A stretch of DNA of 64,000 bases. Origin: Deroplatys truncata (Eukaryota > Arthropoda > Insecta > Mantodea > Mantidae). The translations under genes were made by a program, and so were the position numbers. The notes under the pieces were generated by a model. The model saw nothing but the letters and a program-made list of their open reading frames with translations, was not told where the DNA came from and ran no database searches. This document shows positions 35,371-48,067 of this stretch, piece after piece (position 1 is the stretch's first letter; each line of letters opens with the position of its first letter). The DNA is taken from the NCBI GenBank assembly GCA_030765065.1, contig CM060979.1:110782350-110846349 (forward strand), written 5' to 3'.

Positions 35371-37985
35371 TTTCCTATTATACAGCGAGATTTTCGCGTT
35401 GCCATTTTATGTCAGAGTTTGCTGTACACAGTACGGAGTTCAGAAAAAGGTTAAAAATAATATAAGGAGCAGAAAATTGACAGGAAACTTCCGATTGTTA
35501 AATTCCCTTGACATAAATTTATAGTTATGGTGTGGGGAGGACGTCCCAGTTAACAGAAATGCAGACGGGAAAATCTGCTTTTGTGAGTCAGTCACAATTG
35601 TGACATTCGGGCAAAAGTTACCAGAAATAAAACATAAGGGGTTCCTACCTGCCGCAGGAAGCAAAAGGGGAAATTGATGAGTTACAGCAGAAAAACATTG
35701 GCAACAAAAGGAAGCATATATTTGTTTCCCCTCTTATTCTGCTCTTGGCAGTCATCTGCAGCTGTTGGTATTGTCCATTCAACTCAAAACAGAAATAAAA
35801 GCAATCACCAAAAGCGAAGGTTTTCTACATCACATGAAGTACTCGTACCGTAAGCAACAAGTGGACAAAAAGATGAAACGACGAAGAGTTTTAGATAACA
35901 CACTAAAGAAATAGTGTGCAAGGAGAATCAAGTGCTTTATGTAGAGATTAGAAGTGTGGAACAGACAAACCAGACTTGATGGCTGAAATTGTGAGCAGAT
36001 CTCAAATAAGTAAATAAGAAACAACCAAATAATTAATTAGGGGAAGAGAAGAGTGCATCTTAAACCCAAAGCTGTGTTCAGTTGTCACCCTTAGCGTGTA
36101 AAGTGTGAATAAAAATAACTAACACATAAGTGTTTAGCTATCTTTCCAAAATTTCTTGCTGCTTGAGGCTTTGGAATACGCAAGTGCAGGTTAAAACATT
36201 GTTTAGTTGTTCTTAAAAGAACATTTGATAAATACAATTTATCCAGCATAACAAAAAGGAGAATTCGTAACTATATTACATCGATTTCACCGACACATTC
36301 ATTTCGAAAGACATACTATTTATGTAGTTTATGGGATGGAAGAGTTAGGTCTACGCTTGTTTCAGAAAATAATTCTTCACGATAAAGGGAGCAAAAAAGG
36401 TTTTAATTACTCCTCTGTGCGAAGTTGTTTGTCCATAAATTAACTTTAATCACTCATGCATTTTTGCTCACACGCCAAAACGTGCAAAAATTAGACGACC
36501 AGTATTGCGCCCACTTTTAGGTCCAAAATGAATATAAATAACCCCTTTTTACCTTTTCTCCCTCACTTGTTTTTAAGAAGCTGGAGTAATTTCGATGTGT
36601 TGCATCGAAATGCTCTTGGCAACATTGTGAGCGATTGAGTGTAATATTAGTTTTGCAGAGAGTAAATGTGCTGCAAATTGCGTTCAGCCCTTCTTGAGCA
36701 CGCTACTTAATTTTATGCAACGTTGTAAATAGTACGTTAATAGTAATTTATGCAACAAGTGAATAATCTTGATGATTATGACACCAAAGACAGTGAATGC
36801 GACAATTTTCACGAGTGTCATGTTAAGATTATTCACGAGTTGGATACAGCATGTTATGCAATCTTAGCATTATAAATTGTAGAAAATAAATTTTGAAATA
36901 AATCCAAAACGATAGCTGCCATAATTAAGAGCGTCTTCAAATGTTCGTAAATGAAATGTTAGCTTCTCTTCCTGCATTTCATTTGTGGTTACCTGGCGTG
37001 TTGAACCAATAGCACTTGCATGCATTCCCTTCCTGGGAGAGAAATGTGCAGGTAGCTCAAGACAGCAAGATAAATAATTATAAATTCAGATATTAATTAT
37101 TTTATATTCAATAATGTACAGAGGTTTCTGCCTTTTCGTTGCTCAGAAAAAAGAATATTACGAAATGGTTTCGTTTTCTCTCTATAAGCCACAGCACTTT
37201 AATAACGATATTAAGTCACTGTTATAGGAAATACGTCATTGCTATTATTGGCACGCGTGCCATGTTGAGACAATTATTATGCATGGTAATGAATGTAGTT
37301 ACAACCTGATTATAATGCTAAAATTGCAAATGATATTATTAGTAACTTCAAAACTGCTAAAGATACAGCAGCATTGATGAAAGAATCTTTCTGCTTCTGG
37401 TTCATACACACTCTTAACAACGTGTTTCCTGTATATAAACCTAAATGCCTATACAATAACAATTACTCTAAGGTTTTTAAAACCCCATAATCGGTATTCC
37501 TCAGCGTTTGCATCGGTGCTACGGAAATTAAACTTGGAAAATAAACTGAACCCGCACAAATATACGGAGACTATCGTGTCCTTCCGGAAAGGGCATTGCA
37601 AAGAAGATGTACCAGTAGGGTAGGGAGAGAGAGTGAGAGAACATGCTCTCTTCATACTTAACAGGAGGTGGCACAAAATAAACCTATCAAAAGAAGTAGT
37701 ATTTATTTTCATTGCATTCTTAAGTTACGAGATATTGCCATTGCAGTGTTGTCAGTTTTAAAGTTACAAAGCTGGACAAGTCGGCATCTTAGGTTCAAAA
37801 ATGACTTAAGCTTGCTGAGCGGCCGAACAAAACTCCTAAAGGCGTAAGGTTTATTTCAGAAACTCTTTACACATGCCTGGAATTTTGTCCTCAATAAAAT
37901 CCACGCTTTATCAGCTATGATAAGTTAGTTCAAAATACTGTATAACCAGTAGCGTGGGATCTTTTACCGGTTTGAACTGTATGAG

Positions 37986-38024
37986 GTTGTTGTTGTTGTT
38001 ATTATTATTATTATTATTATTATT
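37986..38024. repeat. (TTG)n(ATT)n compound microsatellite
   Basis: About 5 TTG units are followed by 8 ATT units. Confidence 0.9.
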
Positions 38025-39875
38025 TACCAGATAACTGGGAAGTGTTCCGAAATTGTTCGTATTCGCAATAAAATGTTGTTACATTAGCTTTTACATTGTT
38101 AAAATACAAGGATCTTCTATTGGGCGAGCTCCAATTCATGTTAAAAGGATTACAGTTATTACTATAAATCAAAATATAAATTGATTGATTGGATAGTATT
38201 GTAATCCTCGTAAATTTGTATGTATTAAGGGTAAAAAAAATAAGATAGCAATTGATATCACTAGATCAATTACCCCATGCGCTGCGATATGAAGCAAGCG
38301 CTTACGGGAATATGTAACCTTTCAGCTGGACGTTAATACGTAGGGACATTCCATTTCAAATCGTCCGAAATAGCTGGAAAATCAACCTTTCATTTTTTAA
38401 ACGAAACGATTTGGAGACAACCCCGATGCAATGCTTTATGCAAAATCTTAAAATTCAGAATATCGTAGTTTTGCAATTAAAATTGCTCTAATTTATGGAA
38501 TTTACCTAAAATTCCCAACTTCAAGCTGTTTAACTCGGAAATGCTTAAATCTAATTATTTAAATTGAGCTTTATTTTGATTCCCTAAGCCTTAGTTTCAT
38601 ATAATAAGTAAACATGTTCTTATTTTTATTCAAGTGAAGCAATTTAGACTTTTTCTAGTGTAGGTGGTTTCGGATTATGAAAAAAATTGTATTGCATATG
38701 GTAAGATTCCTTAATTTAAATGCAATCAAATATATATTTTATTGTAATGGTTACTCAAAAGGTTTCATCTAAAATAACTAAAGAAGTAAATTACTTTACG
38801 CGCTCATGGTCGCTCTCGCATGTTTGGTTTGAACTGAAGGTCAAAGAAGCTGCTGTGCATAAGGTTAAACAATGATAACGCTTACTAAGCAGTTTTATGC
38901 ATATTGCAGTGCTATCTTAGGACATACCTTAACTTGATAAATGCTTCTTCAGATTTTAATTTTCCCACCTTGATGAAGGACTCACAAGAACGTATCACTA
39001 ACCAAAATATAATTAATAATCACCTGCGCTTAACTCGCAACACTTTTACACCTTGCTAGCGCACGGAAAGACTGAAGCAATGGAAATAAAGACGAACTGC
39101 TAGTTTGCGTAGTGCCAGGTTGCTGAATCACGTGCCTTTCTTGCATCAAATGTGTTGTCCTGCTGCTGAGTGCTTGGTGATCATGGTGCAACAACCACGT
39201 AAACCACTGCGTTTATTCACTTTTTGTGTTATAACCCTCGAATATAACCATTTTACCAACATTGCCGGCTTCTCTTAATGGCACTTCGGATTCTCAAAAT
39301 AATGTTTTAGTTTTATAAAAATTCAGAGAGGCTTAAAATCAATAAAACTATTATATATTATAAAAATAATTAGTATATGCTGTAATGAAATACGGACCTT
39401 TATCTTCAAAATGAGATTTGGTACTATATTCTGAAATAAAGGTTCCGGGCTATGCGCAGTTAAAATGCGACAAAATGAATTAATACGATATATTTATCGT
39501 TCAATAACGTGACAACCGTTGGGTTTTAGATGCTAATATTTGATAAATATGTTTTCTTTAGCTTCCGTTATTAACAGGAAGAATTACAACGCAAACAAAT
39601 AATGCGAGTTTTTTATTTTTGAGGGGGGCGTTGATTTCACATGGAATATCGTAGGTATAGCAAATTATTTCCTGTATATCTGGGAGTTGCTTCCCAGAAT
39701 GGCTCTCCATTGAACGGCGATAATATGTATAAAGAAAAACTGAACTCTTTGAGTTTAAAAGTTCCATTAGATAAAATTATAAATAATCCCCCCCCCCACA
39801 CCGCTCTTATCTACTGCTGGTGTGTGACATCATTAGCATTAACTGAAAATGTATATGGACAGCAATTTTACTCAC

Positions 39876-39930
39876 GTCTTGATTTGCCTTGTCTGGTTCC
39901 TCTAAGTCCTCAGCATCATCTGCCTTGTCG
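39876..39930 (-). CDS. Psc: Psc exon 4: 55-nt acidic linker microexon
   Basis: The short minus-strand exon lies between a good acceptor (cttttttttcag, AG at 39931-39932) and a consensus donor GTGAGT after 39876. The first C completes AG from exon 3 to Ser. Eighteen codons follow: DKADDAEDLEEPDKANQD. It ends in phase 0, exactly what exon 5 needs. Position and charge match the variable linker between the ISLSIEFFD block and RAWUL in BMI1. No homology search could be run on so short and variable a segment. The support is the double splice-site match and the perfect phase bridge (2 in, 0 out). Confidence 0.85.
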
Positions 39931-42124
39931 CTGAAAAAAAAAGAACACTAACATTATTTCACAGCCAAATAATGTAGCACAGTTAATCCTTATTAGATGC
40001 TTTTAGTTTGCCAATGAAGTCGAAGTTTGCAGTATATGCGTTTTAGCGTTCTTGTACCGCAAATGTATTCAGAAAAAAGTATTAAAAAGAGTGTCGTTTC
40101 ATTAATAATAAATCTGGAAATGGGACCAGATGACTTACCCAAAATTAGGAGATCTAGTAACAAACTTAATCGTGAGGAAGTGCACTTTTCAAGCTAAGGC
40201 ATGAATGCGTTTCACTTAATACCACGGCCAACGCTACCGCCACCACAACCACAACACAATAATACTATTTACATCGCCTTCACAATTATGCTACTAACGT
40301 TTCTGTTTTTCTCCTAAAAAATTACACTTTCCAAACTTACTTTTCGTGGTTCAGTAACTTCAAAACAATTATAAGCATTCAGTATCCGCATTTAGATTAC
40401 GTTAAAACAATGCATTTATTTGTTACATTCTAGTATCGAAACATTAAGTTTGTTTCGGACTGTAACCGGATTAACAAATCAGCTTAATTAACTCAATTTA
40501 TGCGAATACTTCATTTCATAAAGAATAACTGGCATAAACAGTTGTAAGCAATATTTAGAGGGATAAGAGATTTAATAACGTGAGTCAATGACGTAATAAG
40601 TAATGGAAAACGAATGAGTAAGGTTAAATTTAACGGTAAAACATGGGTATTACTTCGTGTAAATAGGAAAATCGCAGAGAATGTGGAGAAACATGCCTAT
40701 CGAAAGTTGTGTGTCGTCCGCCTATTGTTCCTAAAAGGTTCCCTGTCAAAAGTAACGCTTTTATGATACACCATGTTGCCAAAGAATGGTGAATGTGGCC
40801 CGGAGCTGCTAGAAGGGATGTTTGGGTCAAGAACATTAACTATTGTATTTTCCGGAACGTGACTTCGACAGTACAACATGGTATTCAAAATGAAACGGCG
40901 GCCAATAAGGGAATTTCATTACAAAATGAAGCACCAATGGGATAGGAAAATCATTTCGTGCCACATACATTGCGAATTAGGACGAAGAATTGGCGATAGG
41001 ATGAAGTAAACATCTCCGAACATCTCCACGATGATTTATCAGGAACTACAACCCGAGGAACAACGGTGTACGCAAAACGCACATTGAACAGGAATTTGCA
41101 GTTCTAGTGAAGACAGACGAATCTTAGACCGTGCATGTTACAGTCTGACAAATCCCATTGGGAAAGCCAACGAGAATAAGGGAGCGCCTGATTACGGTAG
41201 TCGGCAAAACATAACCAGCAGTGAAGATAATGTAGCAAAGTAACAAGGCGACGAACGTAGTAGCTTCCTTGAAAACAGCGAACTAAACCCTGTTTCTTAT
41301 AACTTCATCCCGCTGACATGTATTCTTCCGCGCTCCCTTTCCTTCCACTTACCACTGTTTGGCTAATGTACACCTTTGATTGGCAATGTATATAAGACAA
41401 ACAAGAGCTGTGCAAAGCAATATAAGGCGATAAAAGGGATAAAAACACACTCATGATAGATGCATGAGCTTTCATAATCCTGAGGAGCAGGTTTAAGCCG
41501 AATAATCCTCCTACCTATTTGTTGATAATCATTTACTAGCATTCCTATGAACTAAGGTAAATGACCAAGTCAAATTAGGAACTTGTTTGCATTGCACAAC
41601 AACCTATTCCATGATAACAGCCAATGAGAGGTAATTAATGCAACTGGCAGTTAAAAGACACAGGGCAAAGTTATGTGGAACAGGTTTTAAATAAACTCGC
41701 TGCTTAAACTGAGCTTATGATACAAATGAGTCAGACAGGATCATTGGAATCATCACCCCTGACCTCGATTCTAGGACTCTCATGTCTGATCACCTCACCA
41801 GATGATACTGGGAAGAGAGCGACAATATACACACCTCCTCTATTCCTACTTTATTACACCCTGAAACAAGACAGCATGCCTCAGAAACTGTTCTACCAAA
41901 GCATGGAAACAACGCACTGCAATAATGCATAGTTAATAGCAGTTACGTAAACCTGTCGAATAAAGAACATAAAAGGAATGGCAATATTTTTGGGGTTGGG
42001 GGCTACGTGACTTAAAATGATGCACCAGCTAAAGATTCCAAAGTGTAACATGCAAAACAGCTATGCTCTTAGGGAGCCTAAGTGGAGGGATGAAAGGTTT
42101 GAGGATAATATTTATGAATCGAAC
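39931..42124 (-). other. Psc intron 3 (~2.2 kb)
   Basis: The intron lies between exon 3 (weak donor GTTCGA) and exon 4. No repeats of the families above and no coding exon were recognised. A TATATAAG motif near 41388 has no supporting context. Confidence 0.75.
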
Positions 42125-42313
42125 CTGTCGTAATACTCCAATGATAGGCTGATGCTGTCGTCTGGAGAGAAGAAGCCATCGTCGACGCCACTCTGCTCTG
42201 GACTCACCACAGTCACGCCGTTCTTGGAGAAGAACTCTCGACGGCGTTGCACTTCTGCCTGATATAGGCATGGCACCATCTTGTACACCAACGTCTGCAG
42301 CGTTCGATCCGGT
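42125..42313 (-). CDS. Psc: Psc exon 3: conserved segment after the RING
   Basis: The 189-nt exon has acceptor tgttacatag (AG at 42314-42315). Its first A completes the Arg codon, then reads PDRTLQTLVYKMVPCLYQ and AEVQRRREFFSKNG, which corresponds to the RING-flanking helix region of PCGF proteins. It ends with the conserved DDSISLSLEYYD block. The donor is CAG|GTTCGA, a weak GT site, giving phase 2, which exactly fits exon 4. A stronger-looking GTG|GTGAGT sits inside the exon at 42206-42208. Using it would remove the conserved acidic/ISLSLEYYD block, so I take the weak donor as the main one. Confidence 0.92.
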
Positions 42314-44628
42314 CTATGTAACACAAACATTCTCAAAATTAATTGTATGCAAATTCACATAAACTACACCTAGCAAAATATGAGGAAAATATTTGAAAAC
42401 CTGCATTAATCCTAGAATATCTTAAAAACAACGCACTCTGAGTAAAGTTCTTAGTACCGCAAAATGAGGTGACTTAGTCTTGCTGACTAGTGGTATCTTT
42501 ACAAATAAGTGAATGTTTAAAACAGAAACTAGTTTCCACAATGGGCCAGTACCTTCACCACATTCTAGGATATTTTGAACATTTTATACAAGAAAAATCT
42601 ATTTGTGTGCTCATAAACCGTGACGAATGCAAATTCTAGCATTAATGATGCAGTTTAAAATTAGTTCCGCTAGAGAGGGAAGTTTAGGGATATTTGCAGT
42701 ATGGCTGAATGTTGAGTTTCGGGAGAAGCTTTGGTGTACTGGATGCATTAAACAAATAACAAAGAAGATTAAGGAATTATTTTTTATAAAACTCCATGAA
42801 TATTACAAATAAAATGTGCATTAATATCCTTTAATTAACGTAATTCATTTACGAAACCTTGATAAGCTATGACCTTCTAGCTTTACGCTCAACAATTTAA
42901 ATCTAAGGGGAAAATATTAACCTAATTTATGGGGATTTTACATTAAAACATCATTCACATGCAATTAGCTAGCTATTTGTGTATGTAAAAGAGGCAAATT
43001 TATTTAAAAGTATTTCTAGACAAAACTTTAATGCATTAGAAGATGCCTTCTCTTACCTATTCTCTGCAGACATCAGAATATACCTACTCGTATGATTGTT
43101 ATGTGTCAGTAAAGATATCTTCTTCTTTTGCTGGTAAACGCAATAATAGTACTTTAATGTTCATTGGTGGTTGTGCACAACTCACTGTATATGTGCTGCA
43201 ACCATCCGGTGTAAAAATACCACAATCGTGGCGATAGGAGGGCTTTTGGAATTGCATTTTCAGAATATGCTTATATATTTTCGCACCTTATTCGCGCTTG
43301 TTTCGAAATTGCCGCGTCTGGTTCGCAATTTTTCTGAGTTGTGAGCGAAAGAAACAAAGAACATTTTTTAAAGAACATAGAAGGCTATGACATTGGTAGG
43401 TATGCGATAAACTTAATTAAATAAAATACCTATGTTATTTTAATTTTATCTATTAGTGTTCTTTATTAAACTTTCGTTCAGTAAATAGTCTTAGCAAATA
43501 CCAATTGTAAGTTCTATATTAGTCAATTAATTGCCCTCGGGCAGGTATCGACAATACAGAAGTCAGTCGTGATTTCTGAAAAGAAAAGTAATAAAAATTA
43601 GATTGAGTTTTATTTATGGGCGCTCTTTAAATGTTGTGGTCCTTAGTGTCCCATTCTATATTGGGCGTGAAAGACCGGTAATTTTGCTCAGAGGCCTCTT
43701 TATCACGCTTGAGGTTCTTTTACGTGCGTAGGAGTTTTACGCCTGAAAAAAATCATCGCCCTCCGCCGGCTTTGAACCCACGACCTCGGGAACTAGAGGC
43801 TAGCATGCTAACCACAAGAAAAATAATGGAGAAAAATCTCCAGTAAGAGCTAACATCTTAATAAACTTATTATAGAACAATTTATTACCTATATTTCGCA
43901 ATTTAGGATGGTAATAGTAATTATGGATACGATAAAGAGATTCCTCGAAATGTAAATAAATTCCAATTGGATAGTTTTCATAAAAATAGGCTAAAAGACA
44001 CACAAGTTTTCTTTAATGACTGTTGCAGCTTTACGTTATGATAAAGAAACTTAGATACTTCAAAAGGAACATTTTAACAAGATTCACTCCTCCGGCATTA
44101 CATTTGTAAAAAATGCCAAAGGTTGCATTTTGAAGGATCATAGGTATAAGTAATTGTAATGTTAAATCATAATTAGATATCTGTGCAGCCATAGAAAAAT
44201 ATAGAAAACTATAGAAATAACTGAAGACACCATTTACAAACTACGAGGCAGCCAACATTACTGAAGAAATATTAAATTATAAACAGCGCGCTTATGGAGA
44301 AGTTGGAAAGCTAGTAAACGAGAACTCGAGCATTTAAACTGGAAGAGAGATTGAATGGAGATGGTGATAATAATTATGATTTTATGACTGACGGTGTCAG
44401 CGACGACAACGACGACTTACCTGCATTGCACGCTTAGTAAGCCCTTTAAAGAGAAATCAAATGTTGAAAGTGGCCTAATGGATGTCGCTGACCAATCATC
44501 TGGCTACAGGCTGCTGTTGAAGCAAACATTTTGTACCGAGTGGAAAGTTAAAACAAAAGCTTAGGTTAATATTTACAAAAGACACGCATCATTACCTGCC
44601 AGAAAAAACTTTTTAAACATTAACTTAC
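42314..44628 (-). other. Psc intron 2 (~2.3 kb)
   Basis: It contains one SINE-A copy (43593-43815) and otherwise unrecognised AT-rich sequence. Confidence 0.8.
43593..43815 (-). mobile_element. SINE-A with internal deletion and target duplication
   Basis: It is flanked by AAGAAAAGTAAT (43581-43592) and AAGAAAAATAAT (43816-43827), 11 of 12 identical. The body lacks ~70 bp in the middle: TTTTACGTGC is joined directly to GTAGGAGTTTTACGCC. The extreme tRNA head is also truncated. Confidence 0.82.
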
Positions 44629-44725
44629 CGAATGCTGTGCAAAGGTTTCGCTTTGTGTACTTGGACATCGCAGATGGGGCAGAATTTGCTGGTTTCCAGG
44701 TGACGTACAATGCAGCTGCGACAAA
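44629..44725 (-). CDS. Psc: Psc exon 2: second half of RING finger
   Basis: The 97-nt exon has acceptor tgtgttgcag (AG at 44726-44727) and donor GTAAGT after 44629. Joining the single T of exon 1 to its first TT makes the conserved Phe of the HSFC motif. It continues [18 protein letters not shown] and [13 protein letters not shown], ending on CG of an Arg codon (phase 2). It carries RING ligands Cys41, Cys44, Cys55 and Cys58, so the Zn-binding set is complete. In BMI1 the equivalent segment contacts Ring1B to form the E3 heterodimer. The longer reading frame in this place on the same strand is an unrelated frame and is not real. Confidence 0.94.
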
Positions 44726-45839
44726 CTGCAACACACCATAAAACATGCTCAAGACAATTCTTCCTGGGCACACAACCTCTACATGCAGAGAGTATCTACA
44801 CATAATAATATTTGCTTGTAAAATTCCAAAATATAAAAGTTGTAACTATATAATAACTCAGGCACGGAAGGTAATGTTTCCATGCTATAGGTATGGAATT
44901 TAAGTGTTTAAATTTTCCACTGTAGCTGTGCGAACTCTTGGAAGTTGCATCACTGAACATTCATCAATAAATGTGGTTTCGGCCAAATGGTACATCAGCT
45001 CGCTTTACCTTGCCGATCGAGACAACCTTAACCAAAGATTCGGGCCAAAATGGATAGCCAAGATGGCCCCAAAAAGCTGGATTTAGCCCAAATAATCGTA
45101 ACATTCTTCTAAAAGACGCATGCTGTTTCATTGTACGGCGTAGGATACATTGAGTGTATGGTTGGTTAACAATTATAAAGGAGGTTGGTTCTTTATAATA
45201 GTGCAAGATTTTCGTTAGTTGTGAATACATTAGCGATTAAAATGCTTTGAACTTCCATTGCAGAAAATAACACATGATTACCTATACATATCACAAAAGG
45301 GAAAGCATTAATCTGTATGAGAACTACACCAAACCTTTTGAAAAACAAAATAGATATACCGGAATGATCGTTTTTCTTAATCATTTGAAACCCATAACTA
45401 GCTTTGTAACACGAGGAATTATTGGCGACCAGTTTTGAGTATCCTTCCAGAAAAATCTTAGGATAGCATGAGAACCCTTTTTCCCTTTTTTTCATTTCAG
45501 GACAAGGGTACAGGTACGTATGTACTGCTAGAAATGTTAGAATCTATCACGTAACGAAATACTGATTCTAGAATAGATGCTGCTACCCTCTGATGATGTT
45601 AAAGATACCTAAAACTAATGATACATTGTGCCAAAGGTAACAACAGATTATTTTTCCATATAGCTAACTGAATATGTTGTGCTGAAGTTTAAGCTACTTA
45701 CATTATACAGGAAATATAATTTCATCACCATCACTAAGATAGCGTTTTCTCACTCCTGATCATATTCATTGTGCAAAAGACAGTTACTAGAGAGTTGGAA
45801 GCAAAATGTTATGGTGATATCTGCAGTAAAATGGCCTCT

Positions 45840-46297
45840 TATACTCGTGCATCCTGATCTATTAGAAACGGCAAAGAACCCATTGAAATATTTCAATTCA
45901 TTTTTGGCAAAACCAGATATTAAAATAATAACAATTTGATTCTCAAAAGAGTATGCAAAAACAAACACATAAACAAATGGATTTTACTCCAGACCAATTT
46001 GCAATTCTTCCTATAAGTGGTTATGGGGTTGTTCCATGAAGAACATATTGCCAAAATGAAAAAGACCCTTTAATGTTAAATCTCAAGAAAAATATAACTT
46101 CACTCCCTCAAATTTACAAATTTGAAACAATGATGATTAGGATAAAGGCGTTCTTTGCGATGGTCTCTTTACTCTTGAATGGGCTAAATGCTTGCTTTAG
46201 GGGTTATGCAGCACGTGAGCAGAATCGTGGAGTGGAAGAAAGCATGATGCCTTATATTGGCCAATATGGAGGCAAACTGTTCGCGCTACTGTGGTAA
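45840..46297 (+). pseudogene. Decayed piggyBac-type (PGBD-like) transposase fragment
   Basis: Pieces in shifting frames match the family order. First comes a PIEIFQFIF-like segment near 45875. From 45977 one frame reads MDFTPDQFAILPISGYGVVP, a TGA, then continues to TAA at 46295. It contains IRIKAFFAMVSLLLNG and VEESMMPYIGQYGGK. In piggyBac transposases the latter is the x-D-E-S-M-x-P-Y-x-G-R block carrying the first catalytic Asp, which is Glu here. Frame changes, a stop and the lost Asp show it is dead. The C-terminal half is missing. Confidence 0.65.
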
Positions 46298-46389
46298 ATT
46301 CAGTGCTTTCAAAACAAATAATCCTCCCAGTATCTGGCAAATGTCAAACAACTGGTGTCGTAATATCCTAATAACTTTCTGGAAGGATG

Positions 46390-46620
46390 GTACTTCTTCT
46401 TCAACGGATTACTCTCCTCTTTGATGGACTTATACCCCCAAGGACTTACAAGCCAATGCCTTGCGTCAGTAGCCTGTCGAAGACTATGTGAGCTTTGGAT
46501 CATAGCACATCTAGGATGGGTGAGTAGGCCAATGCCGGTTTGGCGGTGAAGTATATGAAATATAGTGATGAAAGGGACGATAGGAAAATTCGCGGATCAA
46601 ATTATCTGACCCAAGCATTC
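46390..46620 (-). repeat. SINE-B-related diverged body fragment
   Basis: CTTATACCCCCAAGGACTTA, AGTAGCCTGTCGAAGA and CATCTAGGATGGGTGAGTAG parallel the 4138-4240 part of SINE-B in the same orientation. There is heavy divergence and the tRNA-like head is absent. Confidence 0.55.
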
Positions 46621-46798
46621 GCCTAGTCACCGAGAAAAATGTAAGGGAGTACACATTCAAAACTTAACAAGCGATATTAGTTTAAATCTAAGCATAATTC
46701 CTAAAACTAACCCCAATGGGCCAGATACAATGAAATTATAAAAATTTAGTTTTAGCACAAAATTCAGGACTATCTGGGTTATCTCCACTCTACTTATT

Positions 46799-46938
46799 AC
46801 TTTCTCTACCACCTAACTATAGTAGTAGGTAAAAGGAAGTATTGAATTTCACCCAAAAATTCGATGTGAAGATTTCACCGGATGTTTTAAGGCACACTGA
46901 ACCCTCCTGCCCCTCCCCAGAAAATTATTTTTAGAAAA

Positions 46939-46977
<39 letters not shown>

Positions 46978-47490
46978 CAACATTATCTACTCAAAAATGA
47001 AGTCGGATATATACCAAACTTGTTATTGAACTTCAGTATCTTCCAAAGATGAGTCAAGAATATTTTCAAGAAATTTCCCCACCCCAAACTGCACCCTACA
47101 TGGAAAATGTTTCGATATTCTTGGCTTTCCCGAAAATGACTAATAATTTTGATTAAAAGCCATATATTTAAGATATTTACATTCCAAATAAATTGTACAT
47201 CTTGAATTTTCTTGGAATAGCCTCTTCTTTCGTAAGAAATGTTGTACAATGGAGATAAACCATAACACACAAACACTTACTGCACAAACAAATGTATCTC
47301 TCTTTGAAACTCACAATCTTTTTTAAATAACTTTCTTGTGTCATCCGCCATTCCCGTGATATCCATTATTATTGGTTTGAAATGCTCAATACTTAGTGTT
47401 TTTAAAGTGCTGTCGCTACTCACCTGTTTCTCGCGATGTCTTGGAAAAATTATCGAATTCCTAGGCCAGCATATAGCACCTGACCATCCA
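46799..47490 (+). repeat. ACTTTCTC-family copy, right end lost
   Basis: ACTTTCTCTACCACC is at the left end, with a subterminal palindrome remnant, CACCCAAAAATTCGATG and a long (GT)n at 46941-46975. The interior matches 28127-28976. The right terminus is missing. Confidence 0.65.
46941..46975. repeat. (GT)n microsatellite
   Basis: There are about 17 GT units, within the ACTTTCTC-family copy. Other copies carry GCGCGC/GTGTGC at the same place, so the microsatellite is part of the family. Confidence 0.95.
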
Positions 47491-48067
47491 TTCGGTTTCC
47501 CCTATCCGTCTTTTACCATTACCTACTCCTAGAATTTCAGTTCTGAGTTTATAACCCAGTCCACTATATTGTAATAATTATACCTATACGATATTAGTGT
47601 CATAAAGTATCTTATTACAATACGAGATTGGAAAAATTGTCGAACGAGGATGCCAAGTTTGATAACCATTCGAAGATTGCAAAAATGATGTTACGAAACG
47701 TATACCGTACAACTTTTAATGCGCCTTGATGTAACGTTTATTTATTTTAGAATTTTGAATTAGTTTTATTACCTTAGATTAGCGTAGTTTCTTCCTGCGA
47801 GAGGCGATTGTTTTATGTTTGTTTTACTAGTTTTGAACACATAGATTTTTACTTATAAGAAAAAGAAAATTCTGTGGTAACTAAGAGAAATAAGCAAACG
47901 TAGTTTAAATGAGTTCAAACAAGGATTCAGATATTGAAAATATTGCAAATGGTGTAGTGTTTAGTAGCATCGAAATCCTACGTGGAGTATAAAACATTTG
48001 AATACTGGTGCTCAAAGAAAAATGTAAAACGTGTGTACTAAAAAACGTAATGCTGGCATTTCTAGTG

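Larger units (their letters stand above)
5706..39875 (-). other. Psc intron 4, about 34.2 kb, filled with repeats
   Basis: The intron lies between exon 4 (donor at 39875) and exon 5 (acceptor at 5706). It holds the LTR retrotransposon, a TIR element, most ACTTTCTC-family copies and several SINEs. I see no further gene-like content at 5706-7610, 8746-10250, 10990-11940, 12791-14209, 16190-16960, 17280-18690, 24861-28126, 34784-35170, 35371-37980 or 38025-39875. Those stretches are AT-rich unique-looking or unclassifiable sequence. The large size fits a regulatory Polycomb gene in a big insect genome. Confidence 0.8.

Noticed and set aside
44573..44803. 76-codon minus frame over Psc exon 2
   Set aside because: It is in a different frame from the RING. 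The real coding is the spliced 97-nt exon in another frame.
45193..45495. 100-codon minus frame near the piggyBac fragment
   Set aside because: Tested as a piggyBac C-terminal half, but it is on the opposite strand and has no clear motif.
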